Assembly: GCF_020622345.1 (NCBI RefSeq)
Contig: NZ_JACNMO010000002.1
Span: 1-64,000 of the forward strand
From: Roseobacter weihaiensis
GTDB taxonomy: Bacteria; Pseudomonadota; Alphaproteobacteria; Rhodobacterales; Rhodobacteraceae
Direction: 5' to 3'
Length of the DNA: 64,000 nucleotides
Shown: piece by piece, positions 1 through 8,888 of the stretch
Layout of the letters: each line of letters starts with the position of its first letter
Position numbering within the stretch: the stretch's first letter is position 1
Notes under the pieces: model-generated
What the model was told of the DNA's origin: nothing
The model's input: only the letters and a program-made list of their open reading frames with translations
The model's database searches: none
Made by a program: the position numbers and the translations under genes

Positions 1-1130
1 CTCAAAAAAAGCATGTTCGACGGTGGGGGCGACCACGAATGAGGTACCCTGCATCAGAAAAGCTTGAGATCATCCGGCTGGTCGAGGAAAGCCATCTATC
101 TGCCCGTCGGACATTGGCAAAACTGGGCATCCCCCGGACGACGTTCTATCGCTGGTATGATCGGTATTTGCAGCGGGGTGAGGCTGGCCTTGAAGATCAA
201 TCTCCCAATCCAAAGCACGTCTGGAACCGTGTGCCAACAGAAGTGAAGCATAAGGTCGTCAAGCTGGCGCTGCAGGAGACGGAACTGTCACCGCGCGAGC
301 TGGCGGTGACGTTCACGGATCAAGAACGCTACTTTGTCTCGGAAGCCACCGTCTATCGCACGCTCAAGGCGCATGACCTGATCACCAGTCCCGCCTTCAT
401 CGTGCTCAAGGCAGCCAATGAGTTCAAAGACAAAACAACAGCCATCAACCAACTCCCCCTCTCATCGCCGCAAGCGGCGACTGCCGGGCAGCGGGCAAAC
501 GGACTTCACCTATATCAAAGTGTTGGGATGGGGCTGGTTCTATCTCAGTACAGTCCTCGATGATTACAGCCGCTACATCGTCTCATGGAAGCTTTGCACA
601 AACATGCGGGCCGAAGACGTGACGGACACGCTGGAACTCGCGTTGCAGGCATCGGGCTGCGATCAGGTTCACGTCGCTCATAAGCCGCGGCTGCTCAGCG
701 ACAACGGTTCAAGTTACGTCTCGGGCGACTTGGCCGTATGGTTGAAAGACAAAGGCATGAAGAACGCGCGCGGCGCGCCATATCATCCCCAAACGCAGGG
801 CAAGATCGAGCGTTGGCACCAAACGTTGAAAAACCGCATTTTGCTTGAAAAATACTTTCTGCCCGGCGATCTTGAAGCCCAGATCGCTGCCTTCGTCGAC
901 CACTACAATCACCGGCGCTATCACGAGAGCATCAACAACGTCACACCCGCTGACGTCTACTTAGGGCGTGACAAAGCCATTCTGAGACAACGCGAAAGGA
1001 TCAAACGGAAGACACTCAAGGTCCGCCGCTTGCATCACCGCCAGCACGCTGCATAATCAAACCAACAAGATGAGCCAAACTCTCTCTTAGTTTAGACCGC
1101 CATCGGTCCCAAAAACCCTGACGACGGACA
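1..1130 (+). mobile_element. IS3-type insertion sequence, left end outside the window
   Basis: This is the element carrying the broken transposase at 39-1056. The right end is proposed at about 1130, where the sequence reads CCAAAAACCCTGACGACGGACA, ending in ACA as IS3-type ends usually do. No matching left end lies in the first 38 bases, so it should be upstream of the window. The right boundary is an inference from sequence character only. Confidence 0.4.
39..1056 (+). pseudogene. IS3-family transposase, frame broken in the middle
   Basis: DDE transposase of the single-reading-frame IS3 type. The first part (39 to about 455) has an N-terminal helix-turn-helix region with KLEIIRLVEE and TTFYRWYDRY. 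The second part (from about 494 to 1056, a different frame) carries the rve catalytic core: TDFTYIKV (first Asp), LLSDNGSSY (second Asp) and KIERWHQTLK (Glu). Relatives that I recall read NQL-WQTDFTY straight through. Here about 37 extra bases between positions 456 and 493 replace that join and shift the frame by +1, so no full-length transposase can be made without recoding. The inserted stretch contains a short dyad (CGCCG-CAAG-CGGCG). Both halves otherwise look undamaged, so the disruption may be recent. Confidence 0.8.
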
Positions 1131-1224
1131 CGTACAGTTTATTTCTGCTGAAATATTAGCATTGGCACGTTATTGGCAAACGGATACTCCGCACTTGTCG
1201 CGTATATCGTGAGCGACAGCTGTA

Positions 1225-1283
1225 GGACACAAACCCCTGTCAGAACTTACGCAGCACAAACGGTCGATACTGGTGAAAAACTC
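1225..1283 (+). repeat. Terminal-repeat-like sequence, copy A
   Basis: A 59-base sequence beginning GGACACAAACCCCTG and ending GGTGAAAAACTC. It matches the 60-base sequence at 4481-4540 at about four of five positions with one gap. Partial inverted relatives occur at 3438-3500 and 4721-4754. The GTTGAAAAACTC-like core resembles ends of IS5/IS1182-type elements. It lies directly beyond the old stop codon of the DJ-1/PfpI pseudogene. Confidence 0.5.
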
Positions 1284-1288
1284 GACCC

Positions 1289-1900
1289 TTATCTGACGAG
1301 GCCATGGGCCTTCGCGAACGGGTCCCAGTCTTTGTCTTTGTGCCAGTCGTATTCGCTTCAAATTGCAACCTTTTCGGCTGTCTCGTGATCGTGCATGAGC
1401 GCGATAGCTCCCAGAGCCATATCCGCCCCGGCTGAGACGCCGGATGAGGTTATGAACTTGCCGTCTTCGACCCATCGAGCTTGTTTCACCCAATCAACTT
1501 TGGGGTATTGATCCGCGATTGTGGTGAATGCCGCCTTGTTTGTCGTTGCACGCCGTCCATCCAAAAGGCCCGCGCCTGCAAGTAGCAGACTGCCAGTGCA
1601 CACGCTCAAGACATACTCCGCCGGTTCTGACGCGGTCTTAATCCAATCCAAGAGAGCCGTGTTATTCACCTCGCGGCGCGTTCCCATGCCTCCGGGAACG
1701 ACCAAGACATCGAATTGAGCTGCATCTTTGAACGTCACGTCCGGGTTAGCGCGCACCTGCTGATTACTTGAAACGGGTTCGAAGGTCTCTGCAACCAGCT
1801 GGAGGTCGAAATCATCTTTGAGCAGCCCGAACATCTCAAGCGGCCCGTACAGACCGAGCAGCTCAAAGCCTGGAAAAATCAACGCTCCAACACGTCGCAT
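1289..1900 (-). pseudogene. DJ-1/PfpI family protein with premature TGA
   Basis: Glutamine-amidotransferase-like protein of the DJ-1/PfpI superfamily. The nucleophile-elbow Cys sits at about residue 101 in VLSVCTGSLLL, and the VVPGGMG glycine loop is at residues 68-73. The open frame stops at a TGA (1358-1360) after 180 residues. The same frame continues for 22 more codons, reading SEYDWHKDKDWDPFAKAHG before a TAA at 1289-1291. That tail is the usual C-terminus of this subfamily, where the codon now TGA would be TGG (Trp). A single G-to-A change therefore explains the truncation. Lies between two insertion sequences. The 180-residue product could still fold, so loss of function is likely but not certain. 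Confidence 0.8.
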
Positions 1901-2009
1901 AGCGGTCCCTCAAATACCTTCTCATTTATCGCATGCTATCGGTGCTCAGGCGCTTGATCCACCAGCAAATGATTGATTCACTAGCTACATCTGTAGGGAG
2001 GATCAGGCG

Positions 2010-3335
2010 ATGATGGGACGGTTGGAAACACAGGAAAACCTGTTTTATCAGTTCCGGATCGCGGATCACGTCCCCCAAGATCACCTGCTGCGCCGGATTG
2101 ACTGGTTGCTGGACTTTGACGCCATTCGACATGAGCTGGCTGACCTTTACAGACACACGGGCCGCCCGTCCGTCGATCCCGAGCTGATGCTGCGCATGCT
2201 GCTGGTCGGGTATCTTTATGGCATCCGATCCGAACGGCGGCTGGTCGAAGAAGTGCACCTCAATCTGGCATATCGGTGGTTCTGCAAGTTGGGGCTGGAG
2301 GGCCGTGTGCGAGACCGCTCGACGTTCTCGAAGAACCGGCACGGCCGTTTTGCAGATGGCGACATCATGCGCAGTCTGTTCGAAAGTGTTGTCGAGAAAT
2401 GTGTGGGTTTCGGCTTTGTCGGCGGGGCTGACGCCGCCATCGATGGCAGCGCTATCAAAGCGGATGCCAATATGGATCGCAAGGATGCGCCGCAGGAGAT
2501 TGAGAAGCTGTGGTCCGGCAAGGAACAAGTGCAACGCCCCGTAGCAGAGTATCTGGCCAAGCTGGCCGATACAGATGAGACAGCACCGCCCGGACCAAAG
2601 AAGAAGCCGCCCAAATACCTGTCAGAGACTGATCCAGAGGCCGCCTGGTCTCTGAAAGACGGGCCCGGGCGCTTCAGCTATGAGACTAACTACCTGATCG
2701 ACACCGATCACGGGATCATCATGGATGTCGAGGCAACGCCCGCGCGCCTTTCACAAGAAATCATTGCAACCAAAACAATGCTGGAACGCAGTGCGAAACA
2801 GCATGACTTTCAGCCCGACCGGATCGCGGCGGACGGATCATACGGCACGGGCTCCTTTCTGGCATGGCTGCTCAAACGCAATGTCACGCCGCACATTCCC
2901 GTGCTGGACCGTAAGCATCAAACGAATGGCAAATACGACATCAGCCACTTCCAGTGTGATGCAGAACGGTACAGCTTTACCTGTCTTGAGGGGCACGAGA
3001 TGCCATTGCGGCGGATCAAGAAAGCCGACCGGATCAAAAGCTACTTCGCCAGCAAGGAAACCTGTGGCGCATGTCCGATCCGAAAGGCTTGCACCGACGC
3101 GCCATTCCGAACGGTCACGCGGCACATGGATGAAGATGCGCGCCAGACCGTCCGCGATCTGAAACACACATGGCAAAACGATGAGAGCCGACGACGACGG
3201 AAGAAAGTCGAGATGTTGTTCGCCCACTTGAAACGACATCTCGGCCTCAGAGGCCTCAAAGGAGCCAAAGAAGAATTTCTCCTCGCAGCGACCGCACAGA
3301 ACCTAAAACGTCTTGCCAAAATGGTTCCAAGTTGA
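2010..3335 (+). CDS. IS1182-family transposase
   Basis: Intact 441-residue DDE transposase. The N-terminal part resembles the DUF772 domain (GRPSVDPELMLRMLLVGY, YRWFCKLG, DRSTFSKNR). Catalytic acidic residues fit DGSAIKADANM, AADGSYGTGSF and, near the end, KKVEMLFAHLKRHLGLRGL. A Cys cluster (CGACPIRKAC) precedes the last motif, as in the IS1182 branch of the IS5 superfamily. The start at 2010 follows a strong Shine-Dalgarno sequence (AGGGAGG). No frame damage is visible, so the enzyme may be active. A possible right end is the inverted GAGTTTTTCACC sequence at 3439-3450. No clear partner end is seen between 1900 and 2009; the nearest candidate is the repeat at 1225-1283. Confidence 0.9.
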   Translation: MMGRLETQENLFYQFRIADHVPQDHLLRRIDWLLDFDAIRHELADLYRHTGRPSVDPELMLRMLLVGYLYGIRSERRLVEEVHLNLAYRWFCKLGLEGRVRDRSTFSKNRHGRFADGDIMRSLFESVVEKCVGFGFVGGADAAIDGSAIKADANMDRKDAPQEIEKLWSGKEQVQRPVAEYLAKLADTDETAPPGPKKKPPKYLSETDPEAAWSLKDGPGRFSYETNYLIDTDHGIIMDVEATPARLSQEIIATKTMLERSAKQHDFQPDRIAADGSYGTGSFLAWLLKRNVTPHIPVLDRKHQTNGKYDISHFQCDAERYSFTCLEGHEMPLRRIKKADRIKSYFASKETCGACPIRKACTDAPFRTVTRHMDEDARQTVRDLKHTWQNDESRRRRKKVEMLFAHLKRHLGLRGLKGAKEEFLLAATAQNLKRLAKMVPS

Positions 3336-3437
3336 GGGGCACAGCCATCCCCACACGACCAGCCAAAAACACTAGCTTTGCCCGCATTCAAAGCGGGTCG
3401 GGAAGCCATGGCTAGCCCAAACACAACATCTGGTATG

Positions 3438-3500
3438 GCGAGTTTTTCACCTAAATCCGTCGTTTGCGCCGGTGACACAAACGTATGAGTTTTGGCAGAT
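3438..3500 (-). repeat. Terminal-repeat-like sequence, copy B (inverted)
   Basis: On the minus strand it reads CTGCCAAAACTCATACG, then a spacer, then GCGCAAACGACGG and TAGGTGAAAAACTCG. The distal and proximal parts match the copy at 1225-1283. With that copy it brackets the DJ-1 pseudogene and the IS1182 transposase in inverted orientation. It may be the right end of the IS1182-type element. Confidence 0.4.
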
Positions 3501-3570
3501 ACTTCGCCGACCCTGAGATCGGGTTTGTGCGCAAATTGACAAGGCTCCGGGGATCACAGACTCTGCTAGG

Positions 3571-4461
3571 ATGAGTGATCAAGAAATAAGGACGCATTGG
3601 ATTTCTACGTCCGGTTGCGAAGGCGGGGACGGCGACAAAGGTGCGCGTTTCCCTTACTGGAGCTTTTCAAAAACCGCGATTGCGATCTGCGCACTCAAGT
3701 TGGTCGAAGCACAAGTCTTGACTTTAGATGCGTTGCTCGAAGATCAACCATTCACGCTTCGCCAGCTACTCGGTCATACTTCTGGCCTCCCTGACTATGG
3801 GTCACTCAGAGAATACCACGCGGCTGTTGCGCGAGCAGATGAACCTTGGTCGCACGAACAGTTGCTTGATGCAACGCTGGCGCAAGGCATGCTGTTCGCG
3901 CCGGGTGACGGTTGGTCATATTCCAACATCGGTTATCTGCTCACACGAGGTTTGATCGAACAGAAAACGGGAAAGCCTCTTGGTGATGCCATTTCCGATA
4001 TGATTTGCAAGCCGTTGGGTTTGGAAAGCGTCACGTTTTGGGACAGTCTTGAACAATCGGCTGCACTGCATTGGGATGCTGCAACTGGCTATGATCCGGG
4101 GTGGGTATACCATGGCTGTCTAATTGGATCGGCTTCGGACGCATCACGCTTGCTGCATGTTCTCTTCTCAGATGATTTGCTTAGATCGGACACGCTGGCG
4201 GAGATGCTGCACAGACGGTCGCTCGGTGGTGCCATTCCCGGTCGCCCATGGGCAGAATGCGGGTATGCCTTGGGTCTGATGTCCGGTGAGATTAGCGGGG
4301 CGGGACGAGCTGTCGGACATTCTGGCGGAGGACCATTCAGCGTAAATGCAGTCTATCACTATCCTGACCTAGCCGATCCGATGACGATTGCCTGTTTCAC
4401 AGGTGGGACAGATGAAGGGGTGGCGGAGTTTGCCGCCGCAGAACTAGCAAATCGACAGTGA
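3571..4461 (+). CDS. Beta-lactamase-fold serine hydrolase (class C-like)
   Basis: Predicted serine hydrolase of the class C beta-lactamase/penicillin-binding-protein-like family, 296 residues. Motif 1 SxxK is S31-F-S-K34, the Tyr motif is Y117-S-N, and the third motif is HSGG at 250-253. LLGHTSGLPDY at about 67-76 is typical of the family. There is no signal peptide, and the protein starts close to the SxxK motif, so it is shorter at the N-terminus than exported relatives. A cytoplasmic esterase or peptidase role is as likely as antibiotic resistance. It lies between IS-related sequences with no operon partner and may have been acquired. The ATG start has only a weak ribosome-binding site (CTAGG). 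Confidence 0.8.
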   Translation: MSDQEIRTHWISTSGCEGGDGDKGARFPYWSFSKTAIAICALKLVEAQVLTLDALLEDQPFTLRQLLGHTSGLPDYGSLREYHAAVARADEPWSHEQLLDATLAQGMLFAPGDGWSYSNIGYLLTRGLIEQKTGKPLGDAISDMICKPLGLESVTFWDSLEQSAALHWDAATGYDPGWVYHGCLIGSASDASRLLHVLFSDDLLRSDTLAEMLHRRSLGGAIPGRPWAECGYALGLMSGEISGAGRAVGHSGGGPFSVNAVYHYPDLADPMTIACFTGGTDEGVAEFAAAELANRQ

Positions 4462-4480
4462 TGGGTTCGTCCCACACAAC

Positions 4481-4754
4481 GGACATAAACCCCCTGCCAA
4501 TACCTATGCGGCACAAAGAGTCGATTTTGTTGAAAAACTCTGGTTATCGTGGAAATAGCTGAAAAACTTGCCCATAGAAAGCCGTTCTGGAAATTCGTCG
4601 AGGGGGTCGGCCTAAGACCAGAGTTGGCAATATCTGAGGCTCTCAGAGGCCTAACCGGACACTCAGTTCCAATTTGGCTGCTGCAACGGTTTCTGGCAGA
4701 AAAATGCCATTGTTAGACTTACGAGTTTTTCAACAGAATCAGTCCTTTTTGTCC
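4481..4754. mobile_element. MITE-like non-coding element or IS remnant
   Basis: A segment of about 274 bases with no credible reading frame. It begins GGACATAAAC and ends, read inward from the other strand, GGACAAAAAGG. Both ends then carry GATT(T/C)TGTTGAAAAACTC, at 4523-4540 and, inverted, at 4722-4739, differing at one position. Short inverted ends around a small non-coding core fit a miniature element or the two ends of a gutted insertion sequence. No target-site duplication was confirmed. Confidence 0.45.
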
Positions 4755-5118
4755 AAGCGGCGGTGAGCGCCAAAATCGCTAAAAAGTTCGTGGACACAAA
4801 CCATTGGCAAAAAGGGAATACGCGCGCTTCTTTATGCTTCGGCGGCAGGCTATCGCCTCACAAAGTGTCAATATGAGGACAGATCGCGCGTGCGGACGGT
4901 GAGATCGATTGGCCTGCTCCAGACGGACCTGGCGGTTTAAATCAAAGCGGCACACCCTGCCTGCAAAGCCCCACAAGCGGCCGTACCTTTGCCCCATCTC
5001 CTCTGGCTTTTGCTGCTTGACGGCCATATCCGATCCGCTGGTTCCCAACCATACCTGCGGGCAGCTTCGCCGGTTAGGACAGTCCGCTGCCGCCAGCACG
5101 AGCAGCTCCTGGACCCTG
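4755..5118. other. Stretch with no recognisable gene
   Basis: About 360 bases between the MITE-like segment and the end of the winged-helix/TPR gene. Short open frames exist on both strands, but none has a convincing start, RBS or recognisable product. Confidence 0.5.
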
Positions 5119-6360
5119 TCATGCCCCAAATGCGCCCAGCAGTTTTTCAAAACGACGGTCACGCCGCAGGGATGCGAGCGCCGGGTCGCGCCGGGCCCAT
5201 CTGATGTTGCGAAAACCGCCGTCGATGGCTTGTTCCAGACGCTCAAAGCCGGCACTGACTTCACCAAGCCAGCCCAGCGTCGCAACGTTGTAGTAGGTGA
5301 CGCGCCCGCCGTCTTTCTCATATTGCTCCAGCGCCTCGATCGCATCGGAACGGCGACCGGCACGCGCCAGCATCGAGCTTTTGATATTCTGCGCCCGCAG
5401 CTCCGCAGGATCCTGCAGGTCGTATCGCGCCAGACGGGCAAGTCCCTGTTGCGCAGCCCGGATACTCCCCGCAATGTCACCATTTGCCGCACGCGCGCCA
5501 GCGGCGAGATAGTGCGGGCGGTAATCGTGGGGCTTGAGTGCGGCCGCAACCTTTGCAACCCGTGCTGCCCTCGCCATATCGCCGCCCGCATAAAGGGCGC
5601 GGGCCAGGAGCAGGTGACATTCCGGATCTTTCGGATCCAGCAGAATGGCCTGCGAAAAATTGCGGCACGCGCCTGCCATGTCCCCTGCGGCATCGCACAG
5701 CGCGCCGCGCGCCATATGTCCGGTGGCAAGGTCGGGCCGCAGCTCAATGGCCCGATCCGCAGCGGCGACGGCATGTTGGAGATCATCGAACCCTTCGGGC
5801 GCATAAAGCCGGCAATCTGCCGCGCTGAGTGCATATTCAGCCTGGATCAGGGCGAAGTCAGGCACCATCTTCGCCGCCTCGACACAGAGCTCGAGGGCCC
5901 TGTTCGCGGCCCATTCTCCAGATTTCTCGCGGATCATTCGGGCCTCATCACAGGTGAGCCGCGCCTCGATGACGTTCAGTGAGTGATCGTTGTCCAGTCG
6001 CGTGGTGCTCTGTGTTTGGGGTGTGCCAGCGATGGCGGAGAGGGCGAGGCGATAGCCTGTCTTCTGCACGGTCTGAATCGGGCCGCTGCCACGTCCGGAT
6101 TGGCCAAAGGCCCGGCGCAGTTCGGCCACCGCGCGGGTCAGACTTTCATCGCCGACATAGACATCCGGCCAGACGCTTGTCAGCAGGTCATCGCGGGAAA
6201 CGGGCTGCGGCGCAACCTGTGCGAGGATTTCCAGCAGGGCGGCGGTTTTCGGCCTAAGCGTGACCCGATCTTTGCCACAGGACAACCGACGCAGCGCCAC
6301 ATCGAAGGTCCACGGGCCAATGACCAGGCGGTTGATTGAGGTGTTTCGGGCGGCATCCAT
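5119..6360 (-). CDS. Winged-helix (CadC/OmpR-type) regulator with TPR-like C-terminus
   Basis: Transcriptional regulator of 413 residues. Residues about 10-105 form a winged-helix DNA-binding domain of the OmpR/CadC C-terminal type (VTLRPKTAALLEIL, DLLTSVWPDVYVGDESLTRAV, QTVQKTGYRL). The rest is helical and tetratricopeptide-like: AIELRPDLATGHMARGAL, AILLDPKDPECHLLLARAL and AALKPHDYRPHYLAAG are successive repeats. Unlike CadC it has no obvious transmembrane segment between the two parts, so it is probably cytoplasmic and senses a ligand or protein through the TPR region. The neighbouring genes on the other strand at 6514 and 7170 are possible targets, which is inference from position. Confidence 0.85.
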   Translation of the reverse strand: MDAARNTSINRLVIGPWTFDVALRRLSCGKDRVTLRPKTAALLEILAQVAPQPVSRDDLLTSVWPDVYVGDESLTRAVAELRRAFGQSGRGSGPIQTVQKTGYRLALSAIAGTPQTQSTTRLDNDHSLNVIEARLTCDEARMIREKSGEWAANRALELCVEAAKMVPDFALIQAEYALSAADCRLYAPEGFDDLQHAVAAADRAIELRPDLATGHMARGALCDAAGDMAGACRNFSQAILLDPKDPECHLLLARALYAGGDMARAARVAKVAAALKPHDYRPHYLAAGARAANGDIAGSIRAAQQGLARLARYDLQDPAELRAQNIKSSMLARAGRRSDAIEALEQYEKDGGRVTYYNVATLGWLGEVSAGFERLEQAIDGGFRNIRWARRDPALASLRRDRRFEKLLGAFGA

Positions 6361-6513
6361 GGCAGTACCTTTCGAAAAACATCAGAAAAATAGGAGAAAA
6401 CGTTCAGGATCAGCGCATCCTGTGACGTCATGCTTTGGCTATTGAGACTTTAATTTACCCGACGATACGCTGCCTTCAAAACATTGATGGCGCCGAGGTC
6501 GACAGGAGGCTTG

Positions 6514-7128
6514 ATGGCGCGATTTTTTTATGTTCTTTCCCGTGCCCGCGCGACGATCAACCCCAGCGCATGGCGGGACAAGAACACGCTGCGCACCCAG
6601 CGTCCAAGCCCGCCCAGTCCGGTGCGGTCCCTTGAGACCCTGCCTGACAGGTTGGCGTTTGATCGCTCCGATTGGGTGGCGACATGGTCCGATCCGCGCA
6701 ATTGCGCCACCAGCGCCTGCGGCACGATCCGGGCCACCTCGGCCGAGGGGCATCTGCGCTGGCTGGTGCGCCAGTCAGGGCTGAACCGGGTCTGTCATTC
6801 CCGCGAACCACAGGTCGATGCGGCCATTGCCGATGCAGAGCACGGCTGGCAACGGCGACGCGTTCAGCAGGGGCTGAAGCCGCGTGTACGGGCAATTGTC
6901 GCGGATGTGCGCAGGCTTGGTATCTCGAGGTTCCGGTCTTATCCGGGCCGGTTGTTTGGGTGGTTTTTCGCCATCGACCGGCAGGTGGGCTTTGTGCTCT
7001 GGGAAGCGCATCTGCGCGCTACCGGCGAGACCCGGGAAAGGCAGCAGCAGGCCCAGGGCCGCATCCTGGGCGCAATACAAGGGGGGCGGGTCCTCCTAGA
7101 CGACAGTATCCGGCACGACAGGTCCTAA
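6514..7128 (+). CDS. Protein of unknown function upstream of BCCT transporter
   Basis: A 204-residue protein I do not recognise. The start at 6514 follows AGGAGG with five bases of spacing, one of the best ribosome-binding sites in the window, and third codon positions are GC-rich, so translation is likely. It is Arg- and Trp-rich and basic, with segments such as GHLRWLVRQSG, RVRAIVADVRRLGI and GRLFGWFFAIDRQVGFVLW. There is no signal peptide and no clear membrane span. It ends 41 bases before the BCCT transporter gene and could be co-transcribed with it. The opposite strand is also open over part of this region, so the call rests on the RBS and codon use. Confidence 0.55.
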   Translation: MARFFYVLSRARATINPSAWRDKNTLRTQRPSPPSPVRSLETLPDRLAFDRSDWVATWSDPRNCATSACGTIRATSAEGHLRWLVRQSGLNRVCHSREPQVDAAIADAEHGWQRRRVQQGLKPRVRAIVADVRRLGISRFRSYPGRLFGWFFAIDRQVGFVLWEAHLRATGETRERQQQAQGRILGAIQGGRVLLDDSIRHDRS

Positions 7129-7169
7129 ACAGCGGTCCCGGGCCGCAAGTTGTGAAGAGTGTAAATGGT

Positions 7170-8795
7170 ATGAGTTTTTCTCCAGACGGTCTGTCTGACC
7201 GCGTGATCGCCAAGGCGTCATCGGGGTTTTATCGGGGGTTCAATCGGTCGGTGACTTTGGGGGCGCTGGGGTCTGCAATGGCACTGATCTTTTGGATTGT
7301 CCTGCGACCTGAATGTGCGATGGCCGCCCTGGCGAGCGGCAAGTCTCTGATGCTCGACCTGTTCCGCGGGTGGTTCGTCTATGCCACGGGTGGATTTGTG
7401 GTCTTTTGCCTCGGTGTTGCAGCCCTGCCGATCGCAGGCCGGCTCCGCCTGGGCAAAGACACCGAAACACCCCAGTTTTCGGTCGGCTCCTGGCTGTCGA
7501 TGATGTTCTGTGCCGGGATCGGTGCGGGTGTGCTGATCTACTCTGTCAGCGAACCGCTTGCGCATTTTGCGATGAATCCGCAGGTCATCAACGGCACGGT
7601 AGAGGCCCATTCCGAGGCCAACGCCTCAGTCGCGCTGGCCTACACCTACCTGCATTGGGGGTTGTCGGCATGGGCGTGTTACACCGTGCTGGGGCTGGCG
7701 ATTGCGCTTTACAGCTATCGGTACGGGATGCCCCTGACCGTCCGAACCGCGCTGGGGCCCCTGCTGGGCAAATCCTACGGGGGGCTGATCGGCAACTGCG
7801 TCGACATATTCTCGATTTTCGCCATCGTTGTCGGCATCGCGACGACCCTTGGCTACGGCGTTGCCCAGTTCGTTTCGGGCGCCCACAGCGTGACGGGTCT
7901 TTCTGTGCTGGTCTGCGACGCGGGGCGACCCGCGCTGATCTGGCAACTGGCCGCCCTGGGACTCGTTGGGGTGATCGCGACGGGGTCGGTCATTTTGGGT
8001 GGGATCAGATGGCTATCGGTCCTCGCGGCATGGCTCTTTTTCGTGGTCTTAACCTGTTTCGTGCTCGTGGGCGAGTTCCACAGCAGCCTGGGGCGGTTTG
8101 GTCAGTCCGTCTGGACCTACATCATCAGCCTGCCGCAAGCCTCGGTTTTCCTGGCAGCATCAGATCAGAACCGGAACAGCACCGAGATGGTCGCCTGGCA
8201 GACGGACTGGACGATCTTTTACTGGACATGGTGGATCGCCTTTGCGCCCTTTGTCGCCCTGTTTCTGGCAAGGGTCTCGCGCGGGCGCAGCCTGCGGACA
8301 TTCATCCTGGGCTGCATGTTCACACCGGTGGGGATTTGCACGGTCTGGTTTGCCTATGTGGGAGGCGCCGCTTTGGATGTGCAACTGGATCTGGATGCCA
8401 TGACGGATTTGATGGAGGTTCCGATTTCCGCCCAGATCTATGAGACCATCCGGCAGGTGGCGCCCCCGGCGCTTGCGACCGTCTGGAATGCGCTGGTCAC
8501 GCTGCTGCTTTTGCTTTTGCTTGTCACGACCCTCAGCGCTGCGATGATTGCGATCAACACGATCTCGGCGGCGGGCGATGAAACACGCCGCGTGCCCTCT
8601 CATATCTGGCTCTGGGGCGGGGTTATGACGGTGATGATCGGATGTCTCGTTGCGGCAGGCGGGACCGGTTCGATCCGCGATGCAATGATCATCGGGGCCC
8701 TGCCGTTTTCATTTATCATTGCTCTGTCCGGCATCAGCACGATACTTTCAATTGTTTTTGAGACCCGCCGTCGCGCCTGTCCGGCGCGTCGGTGA
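7170..8795 (+). CDS. BCCT family transporter (betaine/choline/carnitine type)
   Basis: Inner-membrane secondary transporter of 541 residues with about twelve hydrophobic segments. Family hallmarks include GSWLSMMFCAGIGAGVLIYSVSEP in the early helices, the Trp-rich stretch FYWTWWIAFAPFVALFLARVSRGRSLR, and the long Leu-rich helix near residues 450-460. Family members carry quaternary-amine osmolytes such as glycine betaine, choline, carnitine or DMSP, driven by sodium or proton gradients. The substrate cannot be read from the sequence. The start was placed at ATG 7170 with AAGAG about ten bases upstream; a GTG at 7152 is possible. The open frame extends further upstream, but that part overlaps the preceding gene. 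The LysR gene 93 bases downstream may regulate it. Confidence 0.9.
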   Translation: MSFSPDGLSDRVIAKASSGFYRGFNRSVTLGALGSAMALIFWIVLRPECAMAALASGKSLMLDLFRGWFVYATGGFVVFCLGVAALPIAGRLRLGKDTETPQFSVGSWLSMMFCAGIGAGVLIYSVSEPLAHFAMNPQVINGTVEAHSEANASVALAYTYLHWGLSAWACYTVLGLAIALYSYRYGMPLTVRTALGPLLGKSYGGLIGNCVDIFSIFAIVVGIATTLGYGVAQFVSGAHSVTGLSVLVCDAGRPALIWQLAALGLVGVIATGSVILGGIRWLSVLAAWLFFVVLTCFVLVGEFHSSLGRFGQSVWTYIISLPQASVFLAASDQNRNSTEMVAWQTDWTIFYWTWWIAFAPFVALFLARVSRGRSLRTFILGCMFTPVGICTVWFAYVGGAALDVQLDLDAMTDLMEVPISAQIYETIRQVAPPALATVWNALVTLLLLLLLVTTLSAAMIAINTISAAGDETRRVPSHIWLWGGVMTVMIGCLVAAGGTGSIRDAMIIGALPFSFIIALSGISTILSIVFETRRRACPARR

Positions 8796-8888
8796 AAAGC
8801 GGGGCGGGAGCTGCCCGATCTGGGCGCGCCCGATGCCCCAATGAAATGCCGACGTTAACTACTTTTAGGCTCAAAGAGGAGTTTGGTT

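Noticed and set aside
4909-5982. Long plus-strand open frame opposite the winged-helix/TPR gene
   Set aside because: It is the antisense of a GC-rich gene, Arg/Cys-rich without domain motifs; the minus-strand product has clear winged-helix and TPR sequence.
6672-7169. Upstream extension of the BCCT transporter frame
   Set aside because: It overlaps another gene with a strong RBS and encodes a low-complexity Arg/Gly/Pro sequence without family homology.
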